From an uncultured Clostridia bacterium (lineage in GTDB: Bacteria > Bacillota > Clostridia > TANB77 > CAG-508), in NCBI GenBank assembly GCA_946410665.1, contig CAMKBC010000004.1, positions 1-41,814 on the forward strand: a stretch of 41,814 bases of DNA, given 5' to 3'. This document shows positions 32,527 through 41,814 of the stretch, one piece after another. Both the position numbers and the translations under genes were made by a program. Every line of letters starts with the position of its first letter. Position 1 is the first letter of the stretch. Under the pieces are notes generated by a model that searched no databases, had not been told where the DNA came from, and saw only the letters and a list, made by a program, of their open reading frames with translations.

Positions 32527-34686
32527 TTATTTTCCGCCATTTAGTTTTTTCTCAGATTCTGCATCTAGCGCATCAAAATCTATATCTTCTTCAATTTTTG
32601 CTGTTCGTTCTGCGGTATCTTTTCTAATTACGCCACCTTTAAATTCTTTTGCTATCTCTTCTGCTGTTGCACCTTTATTAGCTGCTCTTGCACTTTCAAT
32701 TTTGCCTTTTATTATTGTTTTATGTGATCTTCCTGCGCCCTTATTTATTTCACCTAATTGATATGTTGGTACTACGCCTAATCCTGCTGCATCATCACCT
32801 GACCATATTTCTCCAATAGAACCAGAATCAATTCCATCAATGATTTTTTCTAATTCATCAAACTGATCATCTCTATCTTTTCCTTGTGCTGCCAAGAATG
32901 AACCATAATCTTTCATATCTGCTAATAATTTGTTTTGCTTAGCTGTTACCGCTGTTTCTGCACCTGTAAATAAATCCATAACTTTATCATTGAATATTTT
33001 ATCAATTTCTTCTGCTTGTTGTGCTTCTGTTTTTCCTAGATTCTTTCCACTTGCAAGATACTCTTGTGTGATTTTCTCTAGTTCTTCGTCTTTTAAGTCA
33101 TTATATGATCTTGCAATTTTATGTTTTTGTGCTCCGGCCTTGTATGCTCTTTCCTTAGCCATATTTTCTTTTCCTGCTCTATATCCTTGATGTAATGCTG
33201 TTCCTACTGCAACTTCATCCTCTCCCATACCACCAGCAATTGCAAATCCCATGCCTGCTTTGAAGATTATGTTGTTAGCTTTTGATGTAAATCTATATAC
33301 TCCTCTTCCAACACTTCTTGCTATTCTTAGGCTTCTCTTGCTATTAATCTTACTATCAAGAGCTTTAAATGCTTTGTTAACTTTCTTTCCAGCTCTAAGT
33401 TTTGCTCTATATGCTTTTGCCAATGGTTTAGTATGTTTACCTTCATTCAACTTCTGGTAAGTCTTACTTTGTTGTTGTTTCTTAAATTCTGGTCTTGTCT
33501 TACTATTAGCAGCAATCTTACTCTTTGCTTTACCTTTAACTTGATCAGCAAATGCCATACTCTTTTGTGCAACTTGTGCTGCAAGTGCTGCAGAAGCAAT
33601 TGCATCACCTAATGAACTTGATTGAATATGGAATATGTGCTTAACTAGTTTTTCTGCTTCAAATATAAATATTAATAAGAACAACGCCATAAATCCTGAC
33701 GTTATAGTTGCCGTCGCCGCTAATGTACACGCTATCGATGCTAGCGCAGCAAATATGATACATTGGAATGGTTGAATCAAAACATTGTATGCAAATTCTC
33801 TAAGCCATGTATTCAATCCTTGTGCTTTTCCATCACTTATTTTATCTATTGAATATGTTATAGTAACCAATGGTGAAATTACAATCAAGAATGCAATTGT
33901 TACCATACGTTTTATATACATTATTAAAAATACCAGAGTCATTACTTGTAGTATTACGTATAAAATTGCATTTACATTACCTGCTATGAATGACCATTGG
34001 AATCCCCCATCGGTTGGATCTACCCACGTGAAAGTAAAGAATTGTTCTGATAAATCACTAATAGATTCTAGTCCCATAGCATCGACCAGACCATCTTCTA
34101 TTGCTCGGACAATTACGTTGTTTGCAGTTACTACAAACGCCATAATAAAGTGTAGTACAAATAATAATAATACACTGGCAATCCAATCCATTAGCATTTG
34201 CTTATACTTTGCTTTTTCTTCGGCTGTTAATGCCATTGCAAGTCTAATTCCAACATATATACAAACTATTACTAATAATGCCGCTGCTACATTTCTAATT
34301 CCAAGATACCAACTTGAAATTGATGTTCTTAAAGTTTTTATCGTATCATTTGTAGCACCGTCCACATTGAAGAAATTAATATCTGTTAATTCAACGTGGT
34401 TAAATAAAATTGTACTAATATTTGTTTTTTCAAAATTGTTGAAAGAATCCATTACAAGATCCATCGCTTTTCCAATAAATGATATATGTGCTCTTTCACC
34501 TATTAATAAAACACCCAATATTCCGTCTATTGTTTTTCCTAATGAAAATGTTTCATTTGATGTTTTTTCTAATTCTTCTGTTTTATCGGCATTAGCAATT
34601 GGACATAAGAAATTAAACACTGTTAATATAACTAACATTGCTATTAAGATTTTTATTAACTTCTTATGTTTTGTCATGAATCTCAT
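32527..34686 (-). CDS. VirB6/TrbL-like polytopic membrane protein, paralogue 4
   Basis: This 719-residue protein begins with a signal-peptide-like stretch ending ANA. It has about six membrane segments between residues 130 and 350 and then a charged cytoplasmic tail of about 370 residues. Motifs shared with its neighbours are TILFNHVEL, SWYLGIRNVAAALLVIVCIY, LVTITYSIDK, DGKAQGLNTWLREF, LIQPFQCIIFAAL and EKLVKHIFH. The tail contains IARSYNDLKDEELEKI, EYLASGK and GEIWSGDD, also shared. The layout fits the VirB6/TrbL inner-membrane channel subunit of type IV secretion; this is by pattern and not proven. It is spaced 19 bases from each neighbour. Confidence 0.85.
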   Translation of the reverse strand: MRFMTKHKKLIKILIAMLVILTVFNFLCPIANADKTEELEKTSNETFSLGKTIDGILGVLLIGERAHISFIGKAMDLVMDSFNNFEKTNISTILFNHVELTDINFFNVDGATNDTIKTLRTSISSWYLGIRNVAAALLVIVCIYVGIRLAMALTAEEKAKYKQMLMDWIASVLLLFVLHFIMAFVVTANNVIVRAIEDGLVDAMGLESISDLSEQFFTFTWVDPTDGGFQWSFIAGNVNAILYVILQVMTLVFLIMYIKRMVTIAFLIVISPLVTITYSIDKISDGKAQGLNTWLREFAYNVLIQPFQCIIFAALASIACTLAATATITSGFMALFLLIFIFEAEKLVKHIFHIQSSSLGDAIASAALAAQVAQKSMAFADQVKGKAKSKIAANSKTRPEFKKQQQSKTYQKLNEGKHTKPLAKAYRAKLRAGKKVNKAFKALDSKINSKRSLRIARSVGRGVYRFTSKANNIIFKAGMGFAIAGGMGEDEVAVGTALHQGYRAGKENMAKERAYKAGAQKHKIARSYNDLKDEELEKITQEYLASGKNLGKTEAQQAEEIDKIFNDKVMDLFTGAETAVTAKQNKLLADMKDYGSFLAAQGKDRDDQFDELEKIIDGIDSGSIGEIWSGDDAAGLGVVPTYQLGEINKGAGRSHKTIIKGKIESARAANKGATAEEIAKEFKGGVIRKDTAERTAKIEEDIDFDALDAESEKKLNGGK

Positions 34687-34705
34687 ATTTTTCCCTTTTA
34701 ATTAC

Positions 34706-36769
34706 TTATTTTTTATTTGGATCTGGAAGTCCTTCTTTTCCTAAATCTGCAACTTCAGGAAATACATCATTTGAATCTGTAAAGTTGTTGTAGTCACGTT
34801 TCATCTCTTCAATTGTACGTTCTACATTTCTTGCTTGAGCTTTTTCACCTAAAATATATGTTGGAACTGCTCCAGCTCCTTCTCCACTCCAAACTTCACT
34901 AACTTCTCCTGCTTCTATTTCTTTTAATAAAGATAAACAGCCTTCTATTGCATCGTTAGATTTGTGTCCTTCAATTATTAGTGAACCTTTCATTTCGTTT
35001 AATAATTTTGCTAATTCTTTTTCGTCTTCGCCTACTGTTTCAATTTTAGTCTTGCCTGTTAGTAAGCCTTTCATTCTGTCGTCAAATATTTTTTCTAATT
35101 CTTTTTCTTGTTCTTGTGAACTCTTTCCTCTGCCTTTTCCTGCTGCTAAGTATTGTTGTTTAATTTCTGCCATTACTCCTTCTCTGGCTGTGTTGTATGC
35201 CTTTGCTACTTCATGTTTTAGTCTGCCTTGAGAGAATTCTCTTCCTTTCTTCATTGCATCAGCTGTTGAATTTGTAAAGTCTTGGAATCCTTTAGTTAAC
35301 AATGCTTGATCACTTCCTGTTGCTCCTCCAATACCCATTCCTATAGCTGTTGATAATCCAATCTTATTTGCTCCCATGAATGCTCTGAATGCTAATTCTT
35401 TTTTAGTAGCACCTGTTTGTAATCTAAGTTTTCTATCTTGTAATTCTTTTAATTTTTTCTTTCTTTCCTCGTCTGTTAAACTACTATAATCAATTGGTTT
35501 TTCTTTTGGTTTCTTTTCTGGTTTTTCTTTTGGTAATTGTTTTTGTTCGTCACCATTTTGATTGTTTCCGTTTTTCAATCTATCCTTTATCATAGGCATG
35601 TTGCCTTTTAACTCTTTAGCTGCTTTTGCTGCTCCTGCAGTTTTCTTTGCAAATCCTCTTCCTTTATCCATAAATGAAGATGCTATAGCAGCTGAAGCTA
35701 ATACGTCTTGTACTGATGAAGATTCGAAATGGAATATCTTCTTTACTATTTTTTCTGATTGTAAAATAAAAGTTATTAATAAAATAGTGAAAACACCTGC
35801 CATTAAGTCATGCCCACCTGATGATGTAACCATTTGTTTTGCTATTCCACCTAGTGCTGCAAAAGCTAAACAATGGAACGGTTGAATTAATATTGTATAT
35901 GAGAATTCTTTCAACCAAGTGTTTAGTGCTTGTGCTTTTCCATCTCCCATTTTATCTATTGAATATGTTATGGTTACTAATGGGGCTAGCATCATTAAAA
36001 ATGCTACAGTAATCATACGTTTTATGTACATCAGTAATATAGTTATAGTCATTAATTGCAACATAAAATATGTAATCGCACTTGATGTTCCTTTTATAAA
36101 GAAGATTGAGAATGCCCGTGATCTAAACGAATCCGACATTTCCGACATCGATGATCCGTCTATCGAAGCTCCTTCTATTGCTTTTACTAATATATTATTT
36201 AATTGTATTATTGCTACCATTATATAATGCATTACAAAAACTAATGCCAAACTGCTTGCCCAGTCCACCAGCATTCGTTTATATTGTGCTTTTTCATCTG
36301 CCACGGTAGATAATGCCATTCTAATTCCAACATAAATGCAGATTATTACTAAGAATGCAAGTGCAATATTTCTCATGGCTGTATACCAAACGCCAACACT
36401 AGTTCTTAATGCCCTAACAACTTCGTTTGGTGAAGTATCTGTTCTAAAGAAGTTTACCGACGTCAACTCTAAATTGTTAAATAATATAGTTTCAGCATCT
36501 ACATCTTCCCCTTCATTAACAAATAAACTTGTTAATACATCAATGGCACCACCCGCTAAGACTATTAATAATCTCATTGGCAATGTTAGGAATCCTACAA
36601 TTCCATCGGCTATACCACCTAGTACATTGTTTTCTGTGCTATAGGTAACACTTCCATCATCTTTTGCATATACTAAACCTGAAGTGCATAGGAAATTAAA
36701 CATTGTTATAATTAACAATATTATTGCAATCATTTTTATTAACTTCTTCCAGTTTTTAAATAATTTCAT
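34706..36769 (-). CDS. VirB6/TrbL-like polytopic membrane protein, paralogue 3
   Basis: This 687-residue protein is clearly a paralogue of its two flanking genes. It has a signal-like N-terminus ending VYA, then the shared motifs TILFNNLEL, SWYTAMRNIA-type (here VWYTAMRNIA), RMALSTVADEKAQYKRMLVDW, LVTITYSIDK, DGKAQALNTWLKEF, LIQPFHCLAFAALGGIA and EKIVKKIFHFESSS. The tail (about 350-687) has a Lys/Pro/Glu stretch (QLPKEKPEKKPKEKP) and then the conserved module AKAYNTAREGVMAEI, QYLAAGKGRGK, GLLTGKT and SEVWSGEGAGAVPTYILGE. It lies 29 bases after paralogue 2. The channel role is inferred. Confidence 0.85.
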   Translation of the reverse strand: MKLFKNWKKLIKMIAIILLIITMFNFLCTSGLVYAKDDGSVTYSTENNVLGGIADGIVGFLTLPMRLLIVLAGGAIDVLTSLFVNEGEDVDAETILFNNLELTSVNFFRTDTSPNEVVRALRTSVGVWYTAMRNIALAFLVIICIYVGIRMALSTVADEKAQYKRMLVDWASSLALVFVMHYIMVAIIQLNNILVKAIEGASIDGSSMSEMSDSFRSRAFSIFFIKGTSSAITYFMLQLMTITILLMYIKRMITVAFLMMLAPLVTITYSIDKMGDGKAQALNTWLKEFSYTILIQPFHCLAFAALGGIAKQMVTSSGGHDLMAGVFTILLITFILQSEKIVKKIFHFESSSVQDVLASAAIASSFMDKGRGFAKKTAGAAKAAKELKGNMPMIKDRLKNGNNQNGDEQKQLPKEKPEKKPKEKPIDYSSLTDEERKKKLKELQDRKLRLQTGATKKELAFRAFMGANKIGLSTAIGMGIGGATGSDQALLTKGFQDFTNSTADAMKKGREFSQGRLKHEVAKAYNTAREGVMAEIKQQYLAAGKGRGKSSQEQEKELEKIFDDRMKGLLTGKTKIETVGEDEKELAKLLNEMKGSLIIEGHKSNDAIEGCLSLLKEIEAGEVSEVWSGEGAGAVPTYILGEKAQARNVERTIEEMKRDYNNFTDSNDVFPEVADLGKEGLPDPNKK

Positions 36770-36798
36770 TAATAATTTCCTCTGCTTGTTTATCTATA

Positions 36799-39045
36799 CT
36801 ATGAATTCAATCCTTTTGGTTTACCTCCAGGATTCATGCTTGGTCCTTTCGAATTATTTTTTCCAAAATTCTTATTTGCTTTTTTTATCTGTCTGCTAAT
36901 CTTTCTTGCTTCTTCCCTAGTTCTTTTTATTCCCCCTGGATTTCCAGGACCTGGTCGTCTTTCTATTGCTCCTGATGGTTTTGATGGTCCCACCGGCTTT
37001 TCTGTATTTGTACTTGGTGTCGGATTGTTACGCATTTCTCTCATATTTTGAGCCACATGTTCTTCGATTACTTCAGCGTTAGTTTTATGTCCGCCAACAT
37101 CTAAGTCTCCAAATTCGTAATCAGCTGCTGTTCCAAGAGGTACATGAATTTCTCTGTCGCCTAAATTGAATGTAATATCTTGTCCTCTAATTTCTCCTAT
37201 TTCACCTATCTCGCCTCTTCCAATCTTTGCAGCTACCGCTTGAACTTGTTTCATTGCATTGTCACCGCTTAAACCTTGTGACTCTAATTCATGTTGTAAT
37301 GCATCCATTGAATGTACTAAATTTAATTCTTCTTGGTCGTTAAGATTTGTAACACCTTTATTAAGTAGATCTTGAACTTTTCTATCAAATGTTCTCTCTA
37401 TTAATTCTGTTTGATCTTTATCCTTCATCTTTGCAAAATCAGGATTTTTCATTAATTCTTTTGTTATCTTTGGAATTTCTCTGTCTCTATACTCATTATA
37501 TGCAGATGCCATCTTATGTTGTAATCTAGATTGTTTAAATTCTTGACTTTGTTGTTTTCTTTCTTTATGAGTTGCTTCTGCTTGTCTTAATCCAGACATT
37601 ATAGCTGCATTTTCATCTCCTTGAGCCAATCCTATAGAGAATGCTGTTACGCCATTAAACAATGTAGCATTTGCATCTCCTTGGAATGCAAGCAAGTCTC
37701 TTGAGAATCCAGAAATCTTTGGATGTTTTTGCTCGAACTCTTTTCTTCTTGCATCTCTTTTTTTCTGACTTTTCAATCGCTTCTCATTCTTAGCATTAAC
37801 TTCTGCTCTTGTAGTTTTACCTTTTGCAATCTTAATTTCATCTTTAACTTTTCTAATTTCTTCTGCATTTGCTCTGTTAGCCTTAATTGTTTGCTTAACG
37901 CTTCCTGTAACTTGTTTACTAAATTGCATTGCTCTATTTGAAATATTAGATGCAATTGCTGCAGAGTTTAATGCATCCATCATTGAATCTGATTGCATAT
38001 GGAATATTGTTTTTAATATTTTTTCTGATTTTATAATGAATCCTATTATTATAATACATGCAACACCTTCTGCTAATCCTGCATCTTTTGATGCGGCAAG
38101 AGTTGTTGCCATTCCTCCCAATGCTGCAAATGCAATACAATGGAAAGGTTGAATTATTATGTTGTATAAAAATTCTCTAAACCAATTGTTTAATCCTTGT
38201 GCTCTTCCATCGCCCATTTTATCTATCGAATAAGTTATTGTTACTAATGGTGCTATGATCATCAAGAACGCAATTGTAATTAAACGTTTTAAATACATTA
38301 TTATAAATGTAAAAGTCATAAACGTTAGTGTTAAATAGCATATCGTGTATGCTGTAGTCTCTGCGAAACTTATTCCCCACAGAGCTTTATCGAAGAAATT
38401 ATCCGCGAGAATATTTATTGAATCGCTTGTACCACTCGTTGCTATTCCATTACCTATTGCCTTTACTAAAAGATTATTAACTGTTATTACTCCTGCCATT
38501 ATATAATGTAATACAAATAGTAATGCGACACTGCTTATCCAGTTAATAAGCATTTCTTTATATTTGGCTTTATCAGTTGCTGTGGCTAATGCCATTCTAA
38601 TTCCAGTATAAATACATATTATAACTAAAATTGCTGCTGATAAATTTCTAACACCTGTATACCATGATGCAACATTTTGTCTTAGTATTCTAGCAGGTTC
38701 GTAGGTTGTTCCATTAACATTCATAAAATCTATCGATAAAACATCGACTCTATTGAATAGTATTCCTTCTATAGTAACTTTGCCCGAACCCGGTACAAAA
38801 AATGCTAGTATTACTTCCATACCTTTTCCTAATAAAAGTATTAGTAATCTAAAAGGCCAGAATAATAATCCCATAAGACCATCTAAAAGATCTCCAACAA
38901 TCTCTGCGCAAGTCTCCACAAATGATTTTTCAACTTTGGCCTCCGCTGGAGCAGGGCAAACAAAGTTTATCACCGCTACAATTATTGATATAATTAAAAC
39001 AATTTTTATTAACTTCTTAATAGTTTTCTTTTTATTAACTGTCAC
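36799..39045 (-). CDS. VirB6/TrbL-like polytopic membrane protein, paralogue 2
   Basis: This 748-residue paralogue has a signal-like N-terminus ending AEA and an additional hydrophobic segment at about 55-85. The shared core is GILFNRVDVL, SWYTGVRNLSAAILVIICIY, LVTITYSIDK, DGRAQGLNNWFREF, IIQPFHCIAFAALGGMA and EKILKTIFHMQSDS. The tail is Lys/Arg-rich, then carries the common module MASAYNEYRDREIPKI and GEIGEIGEI, and ends in a Pro/Gly/Lys/Asn-rich segment with no paralogous equivalent. The start is GTG with a weak AAGG site. It lies 29 bases after the first VirB6-like gene. Confidence 0.85.
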   Translation of the reverse strand: MTVNKKKTIKKLIKIVLIISIIVAVINFVCPAPAEAKVEKSFVETCAEIVGDLLDGLMGLLFWPFRLLILLLGKGMEVILAFFVPGSGKVTIEGILFNRVDVLSIDFMNVNGTTYEPARILRQNVASWYTGVRNLSAAILVIICIYTGIRMALATATDKAKYKEMLINWISSVALLFVLHYIMAGVITVNNLLVKAIGNGIATSGTSDSINILADNFFDKALWGISFAETTAYTICYLTLTFMTFTFIIMYLKRLITIAFLMIIAPLVTITYSIDKMGDGRAQGLNNWFREFLYNIIIQPFHCIAFAALGGMATTLAASKDAGLAEGVACIIIIGFIIKSEKILKTIFHMQSDSMMDALNSAAIASNISNRAMQFSKQVTGSVKQTIKANRANAEEIRKVKDEIKIAKGKTTRAEVNAKNEKRLKSQKKRDARRKEFEQKHPKISGFSRDLLAFQGDANATLFNGVTAFSIGLAQGDENAAIMSGLRQAEATHKERKQQSQEFKQSRLQHKMASAYNEYRDREIPKITKELMKNPDFAKMKDKDQTELIERTFDRKVQDLLNKGVTNLNDQEELNLVHSMDALQHELESQGLSGDNAMKQVQAVAAKIGRGEIGEIGEIRGQDITFNLGDREIHVPLGTAADYEFGDLDVGGHKTNAEVIEEHVAQNMREMRNNPTPSTNTEKPVGPSKPSGAIERRPGPGNPGGIKRTREEARKISRQIKKANKNFGKNNSKGPSMNPGGKPKGLNS

Positions 39046-39074
39046 TAAATATACCTTGTTTCCCTTTCCTAATT

Positions 39075-41814
39075 TTATAAAATATCCCTCATATGTCTTA
39101 ATCTTCTATCTAAATCTGTTATTGTTCCAATAGAACCTTTCTTTGTCTTTTCATGTTTAACATTGAATTTAATATTTTTAATAGCATCTCTAACTTCTTT
39201 AGATAAAACTCCTGAATTGCCAGATTTGTCTAGTTTTTCAAATTCTTCATCTACAAATCTGTTTGCTGAATTTGCAAGAGTATCAGCTGCAACAAATCTA
39301 TTAACTCGATTCTTTTCTCTGTTTCTATAGTTTTCATTGATGCCTTCATCAATCTTTTTACTAACTTTTTCTCTGATTTCAACTTTTTGTTCTTCTGTCA
39401 ATGCTGTTGTATCAAATTGATCAAGAACCATTTGCACATATTTTTCTTTGTCATCGGCCTTTTCAACCGCTAACATTTCAATTAACTCTTCAGCTTTTTC
39501 TTCAACTCTTGTTTCTATTTGCTCAAATGTCGTTTTTTCTGTCATAGTTTCTGCTATGGTTTTTTCCATTTCTTCAACAAATTTTGCTTCTCTTTGTTCA
39601 TCTGCAATCTTTAAAATTTCTTCTGTTGCTTTTCTAGAAACTTCATCTGCATTATCAATTTCAGATTTATTAATAGCATCATCTATCATTTTAACTATTT
39701 GTCTATCAGTTAATTCTGATAAATCTTCACCATTAGCAGCACTTCTTGCTAAATCAATTATTTCTGCGTCGGAGAACCTATTCTTAGAGGCAGTACCTTC
39801 TGCAGTACCCGGATTTAGTGCTTCAGCAAATTTTGCGCCAACTTTATTATCGGTTTGTGCATTAAGCATTTCTGCTTTTAATGATGCTTTTAATTGATCT
39901 GTTTCGATTCCTAATTCTTTTACTCCGCTATCTGCTAACACTTTATCAATCATTTCATCTAATCTTGCTTCATCAAATGTTTTCACACCACTTTGTAAAA
40001 TGTAATCATTAAGTCTTGCTTTTAAAGTATGTGCATCTAGTTTTAATTCACTATAAGCAATCATCTTATCATATGTTTCTCTACGCGCTTCTCTATCTCC
40101 CATTTCGATTGCATCAAAACTTGCTTGTAGTGTACCTAAATCAGTATTTACTTCTTTTAATGATTGTAATGTATCTTCAAAACTACGTTGTGTTAATAAT
40201 TCATCTCTAGAATTTCTTCTATAGTGATAATGCTTAGCTATTGCTGTAGATGTATTACCCATTGTTGCTGTTACTCCTGCCAATGCCATATCTGATTCAC
40301 CCGCAGCTACTAATGCTGGTGCTGCAAATATTGCAAGAGTCTGTCCAGCCACACCTACAATTGATCCTGCTACATATTTAAACTTCTTAATTTCATGTTG
40401 TTTCTTCATCTTAAGAAGCTTTCTTGCAACTCTTCCTGTTTCATCGTTTCTCTTTGAAAGTCTTCTTAATTCGCCCATTTGAGATATAAAGTTTTTATCT
40501 CCACCATTCTTTACTCTAGCGTTTCCTAAAGATTTTAATGCTCTATCTGTCTTAGCATCCGCTATGTAATTTCTAAGTGGCTTTGGCATATGACCAACTA
40601 ATCCATTGCCTTGTTCAATTTGTTCAATATCTCTAATTTGATTTGCTGCTCTCTTAGCATTTTTCTCTCTCTTACTTTGATTTTTCTTACCAGTAATAAG
40701 ATTTAATGTATCTAAGAATCCATTTGGTGTCTCGCCTTCTAGTCTATCTTCTCTTTCTTTATCTGCTTTCTTTACACTCTTATCAATTTTCTTTTGTCTA
40801 GCTTCTCTTCCGATTTCATCATTTCTACTTGCACGCTTATTTTGAATGTTACTAACTTTACCTGCGATAGCTCTTCCTTTATTCTTTGCAAAGTCAGCTG
40901 TTCCTTTAACCGTTTTGCCGTATAACTTAGCTCCTTCTTTAGCAGCTTGAATACCTGCATACATTTTTACACCTTCTGTTAGTGCATCTGCTGCTCCTGC
41001 TGCTCCTGGACCTTTAGTAAATCTCATGTTAAATATTTTAAAGAAAATCTTATCAGCAGAAATCATAAAGTTCATGATTAATACTGCTACCAAGAAACTC
41101 ATAACGTCATTTGTAGCATTATCCAATGCCACAAATACTAATGCTGAATATATCAATGCATGGGCTGGTTGCAAAGCTACATTTAATGTAAACTCTTGAA
41201 GCCATGCTGAGAATGTTCTTCCTTGTTTTCCACTTGCACCTTCGTATGCATCTTTTGCAACTAGTACAGGTGCGATTATTATTAATAAGTAAATGTTTAA
41301 CAATCTCTTTATATATCTATAACAGAATTTAAAGAATGTTAATGTTAAGCCAAAGAATAATATAGCTGCTGGAAGCTTTGCTTTAAAACTGAAACTTCCT
41401 AAAGCTCTTGTTACCATTGTCACGTATAAGTTTCTTCCACCTATACTACTGTCTATATCTGGTCCATGTTCCGCAAATAAGTTTGTTAAGTACTGACATA
41501 TATTCATTACTAAAGCCATAATAGCTGCTAGTAAAAACATCTTTGCAATGGCTTTAACAAAATTAAACAACATTTCTTTGTATTCTGCTTTTTTCTCAGC
41601 AATAGTAGTTAAGGCCATTCTAATACCTGTATATATTATGATAATTATCATTACTGCTAACGATAAATTCATTCCTAGTACAAACCAATTGGCAACTATT
41701 GATCTTAAGAAATATAAAGGACTAGTCGTATCTATTGGTTGTCCACCTGGTTTGTCTGAGAATACATTAGCATCAAACAATGGAACTCTATTGTAAACAA
41801 TATCATCTATTCCT
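39075..41814 (-). CDS. VirB6/TrbL-like polytopic membrane protein, paralogue 1 (N-terminus cut by window edge)
   Basis: The reading frame is open through the right edge. The first visible residues, GIDDIVYNRVPLFDANVF, align with GILFNRVDVL of paralogue 2, so about 90 N-terminal residues are probably missing. In-frame TTG at 41780 is therefore unlikely to be the start. The core keeps the common plan (LAVMIIIIIYTGIRMALTTI, AWLQEFTLNVALQPAHALIY, ADKIFFKIFNM) but is more divergent than the other three. The tail (more than 600 residues) is long, Lys/Glu-rich and helical, and has two short hydrophobic stretches (about GSIVGVAGQTLAIFAAPALV). It is the most upstream visible gene of the operon; ATPase genes may lie beyond the edge. 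Confidence 0.85.
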   Translation of the reverse strand, partial: GIDDIVYNRVPLFDANVFSDKPGGQPIDTTSPLYFLRSIVANWFVLGMNLSLAVMIIIIIYTGIRMALTTIAEKKAEYKEMLFNFVKAIAKMFLLAAIMALVMNICQYLTNLFAEHGPDIDSSIGGRNLYVTMVTRALGSFSFKAKLPAAILFFGLTLTFFKFCYRYIKRLLNIYLLIIIAPVLVAKDAYEGASGKQGRTFSAWLQEFTLNVALQPAHALIYSALVFVALDNATNDVMSFLVAVLIMNFMISADKIFFKIFNMRFTKGPGAAGAADALTEGVKMYAGIQAAKEGAKLYGKTVKGTADFAKNKGRAIAGKVSNIQNKRASRNDEIGREARQKKIDKSVKKADKEREDRLEGETPNGFLDTLNLITGKKNQSKREKNAKRAANQIRDIEQIEQGNGLVGHMPKPLRNYIADAKTDRALKSLGNARVKNGGDKNFISQMGELRRLSKRNDETGRVARKLLKMKKQHEIKKFKYVAGSIVGVAGQTLAIFAAPALVAAGESDMALAGVTATMGNTSTAIAKHYHYRRNSRDELLTQRSFEDTLQSLKEVNTDLGTLQASFDAIEMGDREARRETYDKMIAYSELKLDAHTLKARLNDYILQSGVKTFDEARLDEMIDKVLADSGVKELGIETDQLKASLKAEMLNAQTDNKVGAKFAEALNPGTAEGTASKNRFSDAEIIDLARSAANGEDLSELTDRQIVKMIDDAINKSEIDNADEVSRKATEEILKIADEQREAKFVEEMEKTIAETMTEKTTFEQIETRVEEKAEELIEMLAVEKADDKEKYVQMVLDQFDTTALTEEQKVEIREKVSKKIDEGINENYRNREKNRVNRFVAADTLANSANRFVDEEFEKLDKSGNSGVLSKEVRDAIKNIKFNVKHEKTKKGSIGTITDLDRRLRHMRDIL

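Noticed and set aside
33785-34744. Plus-strand 319-codon frame
   Set aside because: Antisense to a VirB6-like gene and crossing its start; composition and lack of a ribosome site mark it as a shadow.
24480-41814. Interpretation as an integrated conjugative element
   Set aside because: No integrase, relaxase, origin of transfer or flanking direct repeat is visible, and base composition looks like the housekeeping genes. It cannot be excluded because the element may extend past the right edge.

Overview
The window is AT-rich chromosomal DNA from a low-GC, Gram-positive-type bacterium. I infer an uncultured Clostridia-like Firmicute, possibly gut-associated. The evidence is the gene order smc/divIB - two DUF881 genes - small basic protein - ftsA - ftsZ, the order minD-minE-rodA, strong AGGAGG ribosome binding sites, frequent TTG/GTG starts, and consensus TTGACa-N17-TATAAT promoters. 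All genes run leftward (minus strand) except one HD-GYP gene. No rRNA, tRNA, CRISPR array, transposase, integrase or relaxase is visible. The sporulation genes that often follow ftsZ in spore-forming Clostridia (spoIIGA-sigE-sigG) are absent at this locus.

Left part (1-15.5 kb). Two tandem consensus promoters at the far left fire out of the window, possibly into an rRNA operon. Next come an 885-aa low-complexity protein (Lys/Ala/Thr-rich basic head, Glu-rich middle, Gln/Asn/Met-rich region, C-terminal zinc ribbon) and a 654-aa polytopic protein of unknown function. The division block follows: ftsZ, ftsA, sbp, two DUF881 genes, divIB and smc. A plus-strand HD-GYP gene diverges from smc.

Middle part (15.5-24.4 kb). 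The operon minD-minE-rodA-dus-ppx/gppA-like ends at a terminator shared with the HD-GYP gene. minC is not beside minD, and MinE has a long charged tail. A two-OB-fold ssb with its own promoter follows. Then comes murL-murD2 plus a small zinc-ribbon membrane protein. This suggests that D-glutamate enters peptidoglycan by adding L-Glu to UDP-MurNAc-L-Ala and then epimerising it, rather than by the MurI route.

Right part (24.4-41.8 kb). One tightly packed operon runs in from beyond the right edge. It encodes four tandem paralogous polytopic proteins resembling VirB6/TrbL (the first is cut by the window edge), three small membrane-anchored proteins, a 1635-aa membrane protein with a lysozyme-like domain and an M23 peptidase domain, and a 361-aa membrane-anchored protein. 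A strong terminator closes it. It looks like the membrane and wall-penetrating part of a type IV secretion-like machine. It is the most likely undescribed system here.

Regulation. The ftsA, minD and 885-aa gene promoters all carry TGTAAT-N5-TGTAAY direct repeats. These match the known WalR (YycF) recognition pattern, so division, site selection, elongation and the 885-aa protein may share cell-wall-stress control.
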